DNA of 36,493 nt from an uncultured Verrucomicrobiota bacterium (GCA_903848465.1 CAINGK010000084.1:1-36493); one strand, 5' to 3'. Numbered from the stretch's first letter, positions 8,675 through 16,899 are shown. The notes: generated by a model from the sequence alone, not told the origin. A program made the numbers and translations.

Positions 8675-9570
8675 CGGATCAGAGACATGATGAGGGGATC
8701 ACCAAAGGCCTGGGCATAATCCTGAGCCTTTAAGCCGGATTGGTCAGCGCGGCTGTTGTCCGCGCCATGTTGCCGCAGCAAACTGACGATCTCCGGCATG
8801 GGTCGCCTCCCTTGAAATGCCGCCAGCCATGGTGTGCCGCCTCGGCTATCAGCCAGATTGGGATCACTGCCGGCCTCGAGCAGCAGGCGCACGTTTTCCT
8901 TCTGACGATTCATGACGGCCAGATGCAACGCGGTTCTGCCATGCACATCCTTTTGAGCCAGCAATGCTCCATTCAAGGCAGCCCGCAAGAAGCGATCATC
9001 CGGCAGCATTGCTGCAGCCATGAATGGTGAGATGCCATTTGCCGCAGGAGCATTTGGATCCACTCCTACAGACACCAAAGCGGCAAAAGCAGGAAGGTCA
9101 TTTTGAAGCAACGCTAAATGCGCGAGATTGATGCCCCCGCGCCCCCGTGCCCGGATCAAATCAGGCTGGGCGCTCAGCAGTCGGTTGATGGCAGCCTTGT
9201 CGCCCTTGGCGGCTGCTTGCATCAGTTCATTGACCGGGGCGGTGAAATAGCGCGCCGTAAGCGCAGGCCCACGGCTGGAAGCGGATTGATTGACAATTTG
9301 TCCGCTGGTAAAGCCGCCAGGCCTTGCACTGGCAGGGCTTGGCGAGTGTTCATGCCGCCAAATCATGGCGAAAGTAATGATGCTGATCGATATGAGTATC
9401 ATCGCGCCGATGGCTAGCCAGACTTGAACACCTAGGCCTGAAAAAGTCGTGTTGACCAATGGCTGCCCACAAACAGGACATGTCCCCGGTGTTGCTGATG
9501 CAAACTCACGGGGACTTTCCGCCGCATGGCACCGGCCAAAATTCACGCAGATGAAGGACTGATGCGGCAT
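8671..9570 (-). CDS. Zinc-ribbon / TM / ankyrin-repeat protein
   Basis: The 299-residue protein has an N-terminal four-cysteine ribbon (C8 and C14 spaced CX5C, then CPVC at 31-34), one TM helix at about 47-70, and four to five ankyrin repeats from about 113 to 290 (GRTALHLAV at 211-219, GGTPWLAAF at 244-252). The topology is probably ribbon in the cytoplasm and ankyrins outside, or the reverse; the sequence does not settle it. The ribbon-TM arrangement recurs at 16564-16872 and, in degenerate form, upstream of 566. This marks the protein as a component of the same system rather than a chance neighbour. It starts 9 bases after the preceding gene and overlaps the lipase gene by four bases. Confidence 0.86.
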   Translation of the reverse strand: MPHQSFICVNFGRCHAAESPREFASATPGTCPVCGQPLVNTTFSGLGVQVWLAIGAMILISISIITFAMIWRHEHSPSPASARPGGFTSGQIVNQSASSRGPALTARYFTAPVNELMQAAAKGDKAAINRLLSAQPDLIRARGRGGINLAHLALLQNDLPAFAALVSVGVDPNAPAANGISPFMAAAMLPDDRFLRAALNGALLAQKDVHGRTALHLAVMNRQKENVRLLLEAGSDPNLADSRGGTPWLAAFQGRRPMPEIVSLLRQHGADNSRADQSGLKAQDYAQAFGDPLIMSLIR

Positions 9571-9579
9571 CTGCGTAGC

Positions 9580-10290
9580 TCAAGGTGATACGCCCGCAGC
9601 CAGCCGCGCAAACTCCGCCGCCACCGCTTCGGGTGTCTGATGGGTCAGGGCTGCGATCTGCTTAAAAACCTGCTCCCGCCAGATATTTTCCTGCTGCACA
9701 GCCTTGCGTTGCGCAATGTCTGCACGCTCATTCGACACCAAATACCCCGTGGCATCCTCCTTGGCGGTGCCCGATTTTTTAAGGCTGAACAGCAATGGCT
9801 GTTGCGTCTGAATTTTTTCCTTCAGTTGTATCAGTTCTGCTGGTAATTGTACCTGCAAGCTGGCCGACAACGGGGATGCTGCAGGAGTTGCAGGAGACGG
9901 GGGGATGGCATTCTTGGTGCCAGCATCCTGGGCCATGTTGGAGGAGTTTAATACCTCCACCGTGGCACCGGTGCCCACTGCTGCCGCTGTCAGACCTAAT
10001 AAAGACGAGACGAACGGACCAAAGAAAATTAAAACAGGCATGACCACCAACTGGCAGGCCAGCAACGCCAGTCCATGCCGCACTCCGCCCTTTGAAAACA
10101 CCATCACGATCATGATGAACGAGGTCAGCATCATGGGCCCTGCGATCAGCCACACAGCAAAGCCGAAGAATGGCAAAATGGCGATCACGCCCACTACTGC
10201 CATGAGAATCCACGATACCCGCGCCTGGAGCCGCCAGGGCTTTTCAGGAGACTCGCTGACAAAGGTTGGGTCAAGTAGGTTATCGCTCAT
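9580..10290 (-). CDS. Membrane protein with C-terminal YdbL/DUF1318-like module
   Basis: I chose the ATG at 10290, which has an AGGAT-type ribosome-binding site about 6 bases upstream. The product is 236 residues. Residues about 25-105 hold three to four TM helices, followed by an Ala/Pro/Ser-rich linker (about 118-148). The tail at about 165-233 (SGTAKEDATGYLV, then QQENIWREQVFKQIAALTHQ, then VAAEFARLAA) resembles the YdbL/DUF1318 domain and the module near the N-terminus of the vWA protein. That shared module suggests the two proteins dock on a common partner or on each other. It lies between the lipoprotein pair and the ankyrin gene, with 25- and 9-base gaps. The specific function is unknown. 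Confidence 0.8.
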   Translation of the reverse strand: MSDNLLDPTFVSESPEKPWRLQARVSWILMAVVGVIAILPFFGFAVWLIAGPMMLTSFIMIVMVFSKGGVRHGLALLACQLVVMPVLIFFGPFVSSLLGLTAAAVGTGATVEVLNSSNMAQDAGTKNAIPPSPATPAASPLSASLQVQLPAELIQLKEKIQTQQPLLFSLKKSGTAKEDATGYLVSNERADIAQRKAVQQENIWREQVFKQIAALTHQTPEAVAAEFARLAAGVSP

Positions 10291-10315
10291 GAATAATCCT
10301 CGGGGAATAGTTGGG

Positions 10316-10645
10316 TTAACCAGCGGCAGCCAGGGCATCCCTTTGCTTCTTGAGGCTGGCGATGTCCTGTTGGATCTTGTTTAATTCTGCTTCCTCGCCG
10401 GGTGTCACACCTCCGGCCCTAAGTTCGGCCTCACGGTCTTGAGCAATTTTTAGCTGCGACTCCAACTTCGAATGTTCAGTACATTGCCGGTCGGTCTTTC
10501 GAGTTTCATCAGCAAGAACGCGCCTAGAAATGCTGCTTTGTTGATCAAGGTTTTTCACCAAGCCGCCTATGTCCACACAGGATGATAGGAGGGCCAGCAG
10601 CAAATTCACGAGTGCTAGAGTCGTTAAAAGCTTCATGAATGCCAT
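10316..10645 (-). CDS. Small coiled-coil lipoprotein (copy 1)
   Basis: The 109-residue product starts with a lipoprotein signal peptide whose lipobox is LSSC (Cys at about 23). A nearly continuous helix rich in Gln, Lys and Glu follows, ending ASLKKQRDALAAAG. It is a paralogue of the product of 11355-11666: the tails match (GVxPGEEAxLxxIxx then DIASLKKQ). An ATG at 10636 is an alternative start. It follows the glycine-zipper gene by 4 bases. It is probably anchored to a membrane, with the helix acting as a spacer or oligomerisation element. No family name is recognised. Confidence 0.82.
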   Translation of the reverse strand: MAFMKLLTTLALVNLLLALLSSCVDIGGLVKNLDQQSSISRRVLADETRKTDRQCTEHSKLESQLKIAQDREAELRAGGVTPGEEAELNKIQQDIASLKKQRDALAAAG

Positions 10646-10649
10646 GTGT

Positions 10650-11327
10650 TTAGAGACTGATGGTGCTTTCAGTGGCGGCGATATCTCGGATCACAGATTC
10701 CATCTTGGCCTTCTCCCGCTGTAGGTCAGGTAAAGTTCTGGTGTAGCCAGCCCTGTAATTAGGAGCAATTTTTTCGATTGCTTTCTCACGAGCGCTCAAC
10801 CTTGAATTCACCTCTCTCAAACTCTGATTTGCATCCCATTTCAAACCGGCAAGCTGCGTTTTATCCTTGCTGGCTTTGGCGCTGGCCAGCCGCCTCCTGA
10901 GCTTGGCATTTTCCTCCGCCAGCTGCTGGTTGCATTTCTTTGCCCCATCTACCAGTTGATGGAGTTGATCTTTCTGCTGAGCTGTAGCCACAAGCTTACG
11001 CCCCTTTTCCTGGCCTTTTTGGTAGCCAAAAACTCCACCGGCCAACCCACCGACGATACCTCCTTCGATGGCGGCTCGCGTGGGGTCCGTGTGCGTAGCT
11101 GCCCCAACGGCATAACCGACGGCAGCTCCAATCAAAACGCCAGAGGCAACTCCAAAAAAAGTGCCCGAGAGTTTTGTCTGGCTCAAGACTTTCGCTTCCA
11201 AGTCCGCTGTCATGGGCTCATGGATGGCTTGATAGCCTACAGGTTTGGTGACACAGGAAACGAGACTCTGGCAGAGGCCTGCCGCCAGCATGAGATGAAG
11301 ACAAAAACGATTTTGAAGTTTTGTCAT
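10650..11327 (-). CDS. Glycine-zipper lipoprotein (copy 1)
   Basis: The 225-residue product has a lipobox LVSC (Cys25) and a glycine-zipper hairpin (about 54-102) with repeated GxxxG spacing and two helices that could insert in a membrane. The C-terminal part is a long charged coiled coil ending RDIAATESTISL. Glycine-zipper segments occur in outer-membrane lipoproteins and in OmpA-associated proteins. It is a paralogue of 11679-12398, with the same order of parts and the same C-terminal residues apart from one Thr/Ser. It is likely exported and lipid-anchored. The role in the cluster is unknown, but membrane insertion or pore-like oligomerisation would suit the family. Confidence 0.83.
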   Translation of the reverse strand: MTKLQNRFCLHLMLAAGLCQSLVSCVTKPVGYQAIHEPMTADLEAKVLSQTKLSGTFFGVASGVLIGAAVGYAVGAATHTDPTRAAIEGGIVGGLAGGVFGYQKGQEKGRKLVATAQQKDQLHQLVDGAKKCNQQLAEENAKLRRRLASAKASKDKTQLAGLKWDANQSLREVNSRLSAREKAIEKIAPNYRAGYTRTLPDLQREKAKMESVIRDIAATESTISL

Positions 11328-11354
11328 GATGTTGGGTGGGGATGAATGTTCGTG

Positions 11355-11666
11355 TTAACCAGCGGCAGCCAGAGCGGACAGCTGCTTCTTAAGACTGGCG
11401 ATGTCTCGATTGAGTTTGACCTCCTCCTGACGGATACTGCTTAGCTGAGCCTCCTCGCCAGGTGCCACTCCGTCAGCCATCAAAGCCGCTTTACGGGCAT
11501 GCAGCTTTTGAGACTTGGCCGTTTGTTGATTGAGTTCCATTTGAAGAGAACGAATTTGCTCATCCAATTGCCCAGTGAGTGAGCTAGCGCTTACACACGA
11601 CGAAAGGTTGCTGGACAATAGGACCAAGGCAAAGCTGACGCTCAGTGATGAAAGCAAGCGGTTCAT
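11355..11666 (-). CDS. Small coiled-coil lipoprotein (copy 2)
   Basis: The 103-residue product has a lipobox LSSC at about residue 24 and a helical, Gln/Lys-rich body ending DIASLKKQLSALAAAG. It is the paralogue of 10316-10645 and, like that gene, directly follows a glycine-zipper lipoprotein gene (12-base gap). The two pairs appear to have arisen by tandem duplication. No enzymatic motif is visible. It probably partners the preceding lipoprotein through coiled-coil contacts, which is inference. Confidence 0.82.
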   Translation of the reverse strand: MNRLLSSLSVSFALVLLSSNLSSCVSASSLTGQLDEQIRSLQMELNQQTAKSQKLHARKAALMADGVAPGEEAQLSSIRQEEVKLNRDIASLKKQLSALAAAG

Positions 11667-11678
11667 GGAATAGGGGAT

Positions 11679-12398
11679 TTAAAGGCTGATGGAGCTCTCC
11701 GTGGCGGCAATGTCCCGAATTGCAGACTCAAGTTGGGTTTTTTCCTGCTGCAGCTTGGGCATTGTTCGGGCGTAATTGATGCTGGCGGCAGAATCTATTT
11801 TCCCAAGTTTTCCCACCGCCTTCTGACGCTCTCCCAGTCTGGAGTTGATGTCCTTCAAATTACTGTTGGCCTCTTGTTTCAAGGCGGCTAGTTGTTTTTT
11901 ATCCTTGGCTCTTTTGGCGGTGGCGATGCGGCTCCGCAGGTTGTCGTTTTGCTGTTCGAGCTTCGAATTGTACTGCCGGGCACCAGAGACAAGTTCGGAA
12001 AGTTTTTGTTTCTGTTGGGCTGCCTGATTGAGTCGTTGCCCCTTCTGCTGGCCTTTCTGCGCACCATACTTGGCACCCAACCCCGCGCCTACAACAGTGG
12101 TGCCCATTAAGAGGGCTGTTTTTTGCTGATCAGACATGTGACCTCCCGCCGCCTGATCTAAGGCAATAACCAATACGCCAAGGCCAAAACCACCAACGCC
12201 ACCCAATACACCGCCCAGAACACCTCCCGAAAGGCCGGTTTCATGTAAAACACGAGCCTCCAAATCTTTGTTCATTTGCCCTCCTTTGATCTTGTTGGCC
12301 GTGCCAGTGGAGACACAAGAAGCCATGCAATGGCACAGGGCTAAGGTCAGAGCCAGGTTAAAACGCAGATTGTTTTTGATGAGCGTAAAGGTGTTCAT
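11679..12398 (-). CDS. Glycine-zipper lipoprotein (copy 2), first gene of the minus-strand cluster
   Basis: The 239-residue product has an N-terminal signal with a lipobox-like MASC (Cys28), a Gly-rich membrane hairpin (about 55-116, many GG and GxxxG steps, then KYGAQKGQQKGQ), and a coiled-coil tail ending RDIAATESSISL. It is a paralogue of 10650-11327. It is the first gene of the minus-strand run, so its promoter should lie in the AT-rich divergent gap 12399-12607. Location is probably membrane-anchored and extracytoplasmic. Function is unknown. Confidence 0.83.
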   Translation of the reverse strand: MNTFTLIKNNLRFNLALTLALCHCMASCVSTGTANKIKGGQMNKDLEARVLHETGLSGGVLGGVLGGVGGFGLGVLVIALDQAAGGHMSDQQKTALLMGTTVVGAGLGAKYGAQKGQQKGQRLNQAAQQKQKLSELVSGARQYNSKLEQQNDNLRSRIATAKRAKDKKQLAALKQEANSNLKDINSRLGERQKAVGKLGKIDSAASINYARTMPKLQQEKTQLESAIRDIAATESSISL

Positions 12399-12442
12399 TG
12401 TCGAGGCTTATAATAATAATAGTTCTAAAAGTACGGAAAGTG

Positions 12443-12454
12443 AGTACGTGTACT
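12443..12454. promoter_or_regulatory. Palindrome in the divergent control region
   Basis: The 209-base gap between the two divergent arms (12399-12607) is AT-rich and contains AGTACGTGTACT, two AGTAC/GTACT arms around GT. A further GTAC lies at 12430-12433. The palindrome is centrally placed between the two transcription units, so it could be an operator for both. No regulator gene is adjacent, and I see no convincing pair of promoter boxes. Confidence 0.3.
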
Positions 12455-12607
12455 AAGCGATATGGGCAAAAAATTCGATCAGGCAAGTCTTTTCCAAATT
12501 TTATCTTGCCATCTATTCGGTCCAAGAGTTAGTCGCATGGATTGGTATGCCGTTTTGTGACTCACGCCCGCTGGTGGTGCGTGGCTGAAAAGGCAATCCT
12601 TAGCAGC

Positions 12608-13381
12608 ATGACCTATTTCCAAGATTTTCTTAGCCTGCTCGGGGCCGCGTTGACAATCTTTGCCGCCAGTGAGCGTGCCATGCTCACGGGTGTTTGCATC
12701 GGCGGCGTTGTCCTTGCCGCTTTGTGCTGGTGGGTATGCAGTATCTATTCCCGACTATGGAACAAGAGCTTTCGCGTGGCTTCGCTACACCACGTTTTCT
12801 GCGCAATGGCGGCGATGATGACGCTGGCTGCTACGGTGTGTTTTGTGGCGCTCCGTCATGCACAGGAGGCCTCCGAAGCTTCGGTGAGCTTCTGGGAGGA
12901 GCAGCTCAAATGGGACAAGGTATGGGCCACGAAAACCTTCAATACCGCGTATGATACGGTCAAGGCGCTGGGGATCGAGGATTTCACCAAATACCCGGCA
13001 CCGCCTATTGGTCGCAAGATCCCAATCACAAATAATCTTTCGATGATTGAATTCGCGAAGGTCTATACCCGTTCCGCCGCCAACCACTTCGTCAACAAAC
13101 GCCCGTGTCTCAGCGGTATCATTCAGGCGCGCTCCGATGTTCCTGCAGATGTGCTAAAAAAAGAGATCTCTGGGTTCTTCGCCAAGGGCGGATTAACATA
13201 TGAAGCAACCGATGCCATTGCCTTGGTCGCAGCGGAGATCAGGAAAGGTCTGAATAATCACCTGCCCCGTGTGGTGAAGGAGTTCCGCATCATGTTGGTG
13301 GGTATTTTCCTGGCTGGCCAGTTGCTGGCCTTTGGCCTAGTTGGCTGGGCGGCCTACCGCGATCTCAAAGCCCGCACCTGA
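12608..13381 (+). CDS. Membrane protein upstream of the tubulin-like gene
   Basis: The open frame begins at a TTG (12542), but I prefer the ATG at 12608, giving 257 residues. There are two TM helices near the N-terminus (about 24-48 and 63-85), a soluble region of about 140 residues, and a TM helix at the C-terminus (about 226-248). The soluble part has no recognised motif. It precedes the tubulin-like gene by 47 bases in the same direction, so the two are probably co-transcribed. It would be a natural membrane anchor for the GTPase, which is inference from position only. Confidence 0.8.
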   Translation: MTYFQDFLSLLGAALTIFAASERAMLTGVCIGGVVLAALCWWVCSIYSRLWNKSFRVASLHHVFCAMAAMMTLAATVCFVALRHAQEASEASVSFWEEQLKWDKVWATKTFNTAYDTVKALGIEDFTKYPAPPIGRKIPITNNLSMIEFAKVYTRSAANHFVNKRPCLSGIIQARSDVPADVLKKEISGFFAKGGLTYEATDAIALVAAEIRKGLNNHLPRVVKEFRIMLVGIFLAGQLLAFGLVGWAAYRDLKART

Positions 13382-13428
13382 AAATATCCCGCCGTCCTCC
13401 AAACCCGCACCTCTTTCACTCAACAATT

Positions 13429-16400
13429 ATGAACCAGAACCACCTGATCATCGGCCTTGGCGGCACCGGCGGCAAAATCATCCGCGCCCTGCGCCACCTC
13501 ATCTATGAGGAATATCGCACCAAGGCCCCCATCGTGCGCCAGAAGGATGACACAGGAAAGATCGTCGAGTCCGCCCATCCGGTGAAGCTCGGCTACTTGT
13601 ATGTGGACAGCAATGCGGCGCTAATGGACCCCAACCATGTGTCCTGGAAAGTGCCAGGCGACACCTTACATCTTGGCAAAGCCAGCCAGATGTTGATCAC
13701 TGGAGCCAATTTGGGTGGGGTTTTGGACAACTTGGGGGCTTATCCTAACATTGCGCCGTGGATCGGTGATCGCGCGACTTGGCGTGAAATTTTAGGGGCA
13801 ATAGTGGGAGATGCTTTTGGATCTCAAAAACGTCGTCTCGGGCGCTTCCTGTTTGCTTGTAAAGCAAATGATCCTGATGATGGATTTTTGAGCAAACTCA
13901 AAAATCAAGTGAGTGAACTTAGGCGCCAAAGCGGCGAGAACAGCCTCACTTTTCATGTGTGTGCGGGACTTGCTGGAGGAACAGGAAGCGGGACCATCAT
14001 TGATGTGGTAACCCAAATCCGCCGCCTCTATCCCGACGAAATTCACCGGGTCGTTCTCTACACTCTCATTCCCGAGGAGCAGCCGCCGCCACGTTGGGAC
14101 ACAGGAAACTATCATGCTAATGGTTATGGCGCGCTTGTCGAACTCAATGCACTCTCTGTAGGTTCATATTTACCCCATGATATTGCTGAGCGAACTGGAC
14201 GCGTGACATTCAAGGATGCATCAGGAAACCCGGTGTCGCCATTTAATGGAGCCTATGTCTTCACCAATGAAAATGAGAACGGCAAGGTTCTGCATGTGGA
14301 ACGTGATGAGATATCCTCGCTAGTGGCTAGCTTTTTATTTCAAAAAATAGTTGTCGCGCAAGCCACGCCATGGGCGGATAGCCTCAAAGAAGCTGAGAAT
14401 GCTGAGAACGGAGATGGCAGCCCAGAAAGCACGCCTGGGACCAATATCCCCCAGCGCTCCAAACGGTTTCTTACCTTTGGAATCAAACGTCTGATCATTC
14501 CGGAGGAAGAGATCCGGGAATTCATCACCTACAGCTTCGCCCGGCAGGCGGCGCTTCAGCTTCAGTTCAACAACTGGTCCGCCACCCAGGGCTATCTGGA
14601 CCTGCCAAAAAACGAGGCGTTTGCCCAGTATGTGGCCGATGTCCGCAACCATGAACGCTGGCGTGTGGCCGATGTTTATCTCTGCCTGGAGCGCGGCATC
14701 CTACCTGCGGAGGAACTGGACAAATGGGGCAAGATCGAAGACGAATGGAAGGCCGCCATCAATGGCTTCCTTCAGGTGGCGATGAAGGCGGATGAAGGTG
14801 TGTGGATGGCCAAGCTGTCCCAGTTGGTGGAGAATCACTTCACTTCGAACTGGCGTGCCAAGGGCGTGGTGGATTTCTACCGCGTCAAAGAGGGGGATAT
14901 TCGTGATCAAGCGCGTGAAATTCGCCGCCTGCTGGAAGGTGATCTGTGGACACGCTGGGTCAGCGGTGAGTGGTCGATGTTCGACATCGGCAGACTGCTG
15001 GGAGAATTGCGCTCTCATCTCGAAGAAAGGCTCTCCATCTGCGAGCGCCACATCACCAAGTTCCGCGCCATGGTCGAAGACGGCAAAGTCCGTTCTGAAC
15101 TGGCTGCCAAAATCCGCGAGAACAACGTCACCTGGGCGAAAATCGGGCCGTTGGCCGCCATGTTCGGTAAGCGCAAGAACATCATTCAGGCACAGGCGGA
15201 ATGTTTCAAAGATTTCTATGCCGCACGCCATCGCGTCGAAGCCTGGACTTACGCACGCAAACTTTTGCAGCAAGCACTGGAGGAAATCGCTGATTTGCTC
15301 AACACCATCCAGTTCAACACTTCAGCCTTGGCAGAACTGGTCAAAGGAGACAGCAGTTCATCATCTGAAAACCGGTTTGAAGGACTGATTGAACGCATAG
15401 AGGCAAGGTGCGCGGAATCTTACGCTCCTGACTTGAAGGAGCAGGTGGTCAAAATGTATGATCCAAAGGCCGTCCGCAGTTTTGTCCAACGACTTGTGCG
15501 TGACGAAGAAGTTCAACGCGCACAAACCAAGGCTGTCCGGGATGCAATCGTACAGCGTCTCGGTGAACGGGCTGATTTCTCCACCTTTCGGCAAAAAATG
15601 ATGCGCGGGATACTGATCGACCTGATGGAAAGTGTCTGCGACGAACAAACCGTCAAAGCCCATAACAACCTTTTGTCTGCAGAACCCAGTCTGCAACGCA
15701 CTCTCGGAGCCAACATGGTGGACACACTTTACCGCTCATTTTCGGGCAATCGCCCCGCACTAGATGAATACATTCTTCAGCTCGTCACTAGTGCAGGAAA
15801 CTACCTTCGAATGGAAAGTATGGAGGAGCAAAAAGTGGACCCTGGTGCTTCGGCATCATCCACAGTATCACAATTTGCGGTTTTGATTCCGAGAGGGGTT
15901 GAGCATCCTGACTTTAGGAACGAACTTGTTTCATCATTCATCTCTGCATGTGACCTCGTTCCAAATTTTTTCGAAAACCCCAAAGGCACGGAGATTACCA
16001 TGGTGAGAATACGCCGTTTATTTCCGCTCCGGTACGCAAAACACATGGCGATGCTGCGAGAGAAATACAACGAACGCATTGCAAAATTCCCACGTGCCAA
16101 GATCGAGGTACATACCGAAGACGGAGATGTCTGGCCTCCGGTGTTTCTTCCAGATGGTGGAACGGTGGGAAAGGCACTAATCACCTGGCTGATCCTCGGC
16201 AAAGCGATGGGCTGCGTCAAAACCATTGATGATCCAGAAACGGGACTGCATTCGCTTTACCTGGTCGCCACTGATGAGCGCGGGCGTGAGCAAGACCCCG
16301 TGCTGCTGGCCGCCAATGAAGATGAACTCACCCAGACAGGTGAACCTGCCAAAGCCTACCAACTGGAACAAGTCGTGCGTGGCAAACTGGGCGGTGAGTT

Positions 16401-16551
16401 TTTGCACAAGGCCAAACGTGACCAGTTGCAGGCAGCGCTGGACGAAGGCCTACGGCAGATTCAGCAAGCCATCCCAAATGCCCTCGACAAAAAACGCAAA
16501 GCCTACCGCGAAGCGGTCGATGCCGCCGAAGCCATTCTCAATCAACGCTAA
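13429..16551 (+). CDS. Tubulin/FtsZ-like GTPase (Tubulin_2 type)
   Basis: The 1040-residue protein starts with GLGGTGGKIIR (9-19), matching the T1 nucleotide loop of the tubulin/FtsZ superfamily. It carries the tubulin signature loop as AGLAGGTGSG at 179-188 (T4, canonical GGGTGSG) and a conserved N-G-Y-G-ALVELN segment at 231-240, where FtsZ has its guanine-contacting Asn. The GTPase-like part covers about the first 370 residues. The remaining 650 are helical and have no recognised domain. This architecture fits the large Tubulin_2 family, one of the divergent FtsZ-like groups predicted to act in membrane remodelling with vWA proteins. GTP binding is likely; polymerisation is untested. Base composition changes within the gene: about 13690-14360 and 15340-16050 are AT-richer than the rest. 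Confidence 0.88.
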   Translation: MNQNHLIIGLGGTGGKIIRALRHLIYEEYRTKAPIVRQKDDTGKIVESAHPVKLGYLYVDSNAALMDPNHVSWKVPGDTLHLGKASQMLITGANLGGVLDNLGAYPNIAPWIGDRATWREILGAIVGDAFGSQKRRLGRFLFACKANDPDDGFLSKLKNQVSELRRQSGENSLTFHVCAGLAGGTGSGTIIDVVTQIRRLYPDEIHRVVLYTLIPEEQPPPRWDTGNYHANGYGALVELNALSVGSYLPHDIAERTGRVTFKDASGNPVSPFNGAYVFTNENENGKVLHVERDEISSLVASFLFQKIVVAQATPWADSLKEAENAENGDGSPESTPGTNIPQRSKRFLTFGIKRLIIPEEEIREFITYSFARQAALQLQFNNWSATQGYLDLPKNEAFAQYVADVRNHERWRVADVYLCLERGILPAEELDKWGKIEDEWKAAINGFLQVAMKADEGVWMAKLSQLVENHFTSNWRAKGVVDFYRVKEGDIRDQAREIRRLLEGDLWTRWVSGEWSMFDIGRLLGELRSHLEERLSICERHITKFRAMVEDGKVRSELAAKIRENNVTWAKIGPLAAMFGKRKNIIQAQAECFKDFYAARHRVEAWTYARKLLQQALEEIADLLNTIQFNTSALAELVKGDSSSSSENRFEGLIERIEARCAESYAPDLKEQVVKMYDPKAVRSFVQRLVRDEEVQRAQTKAVRDAIVQRLGERADFSTFRQKMMRGILIDLMESVCDEQTVKAHNNLLSAEPSLQRTLGANMVDTLYRSFSGNRPALDEYILQLVTSAGNYLRMESMEEQKVDPGASASSTVSQFAVLIPRGVEHPDFRNELVSSFISACDLVPNFFENPKGTEITMVRIRRLFPLRYAKHMAMLREKYNERIAKFPRAKIEVHTEDGDVWPPVFLPDGGTVGKALITWLILGKAMGCVKTIDDPETGLHSLYLVATDERGREQDPVLLAANEDELTQTGEPAKAYQLEQVVRGKLGGEFLHKAKRDQLQAALDEGLRQIQQAIPNALDKKRKAYREAVDAAEAILNQR

Positions 16552-16563
16552 ATACCCCACGTC

Positions 16564-16872
16564 ATGGCCCAATATCAATGTGTTCAATTTGGTATCTGCA
16601 CCCGCGCAGACAAAGGCGAGTGTTTTGACACTGCTGGAGATTTCAAGTGCGGTCGCGACCCGGAAGACCCTGACTGCCAGGGCAAGCTCGAACCCATGAC
16701 CGGCGGATCAAAGTCCGGCCTGGGTTTAAAGCTTGGCCTCGCTATCGCGGTGGTAGCTGTGTTGGCAGTTGCGGGCATGTATCTCTTCAAATCTCCCTCC
16801 GGATCGCAACCTCCGCCGACAGATGTCAGCGCCGCACAACTTCTCAAGGAAGTCTGGCCATGGCTTCCTTAA
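16564..16872 (+). CDS. Zinc-ribbon / TM protein, probably 3'-truncated
   Basis: The 102-residue frame has a Cys-rich N-terminus (C6 and C12 spaced CX5C, then C20, C29, C38) and one TM helix at about 53-75, followed by only 27 residues. The ribbon closely resembles that of the ankyrin protein at 8671-9570 (C-V-x-F-G-x-C). From memory, proteins of this type usually continue after the TM into a long extracytoplasmic part, such as a substrate-binding or OmpA-like domain. Here the frame ends just before an IS66 transposase remnant, so I suspect the original 3' portion was removed. It starts 12 bases after the tubulin-like gene, so the two are co-transcribed. A naturally short adaptor remains possible. 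Confidence 0.72.
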   Translation: MAQYQCVQFGICTRADKGECFDTAGDFKCGRDPEDPDCQGKLEPMTGGSKSGLGLKLGLAIAVVAVLAVAGMYLFKSPSGSQPPPTDVSAAQLLKEVWPWLP

Positions 16873-16899
16873 AGGTCTGGCCCTTTATAAAAGAACGCC

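Noticed and set aside
16852..16882. GTCTGGCC 8-base direct repeats as an IS66 target duplication
   Set aside because: Both copies lie on the same side of the transposase remnant, 15 bases apart, and do not flank it.
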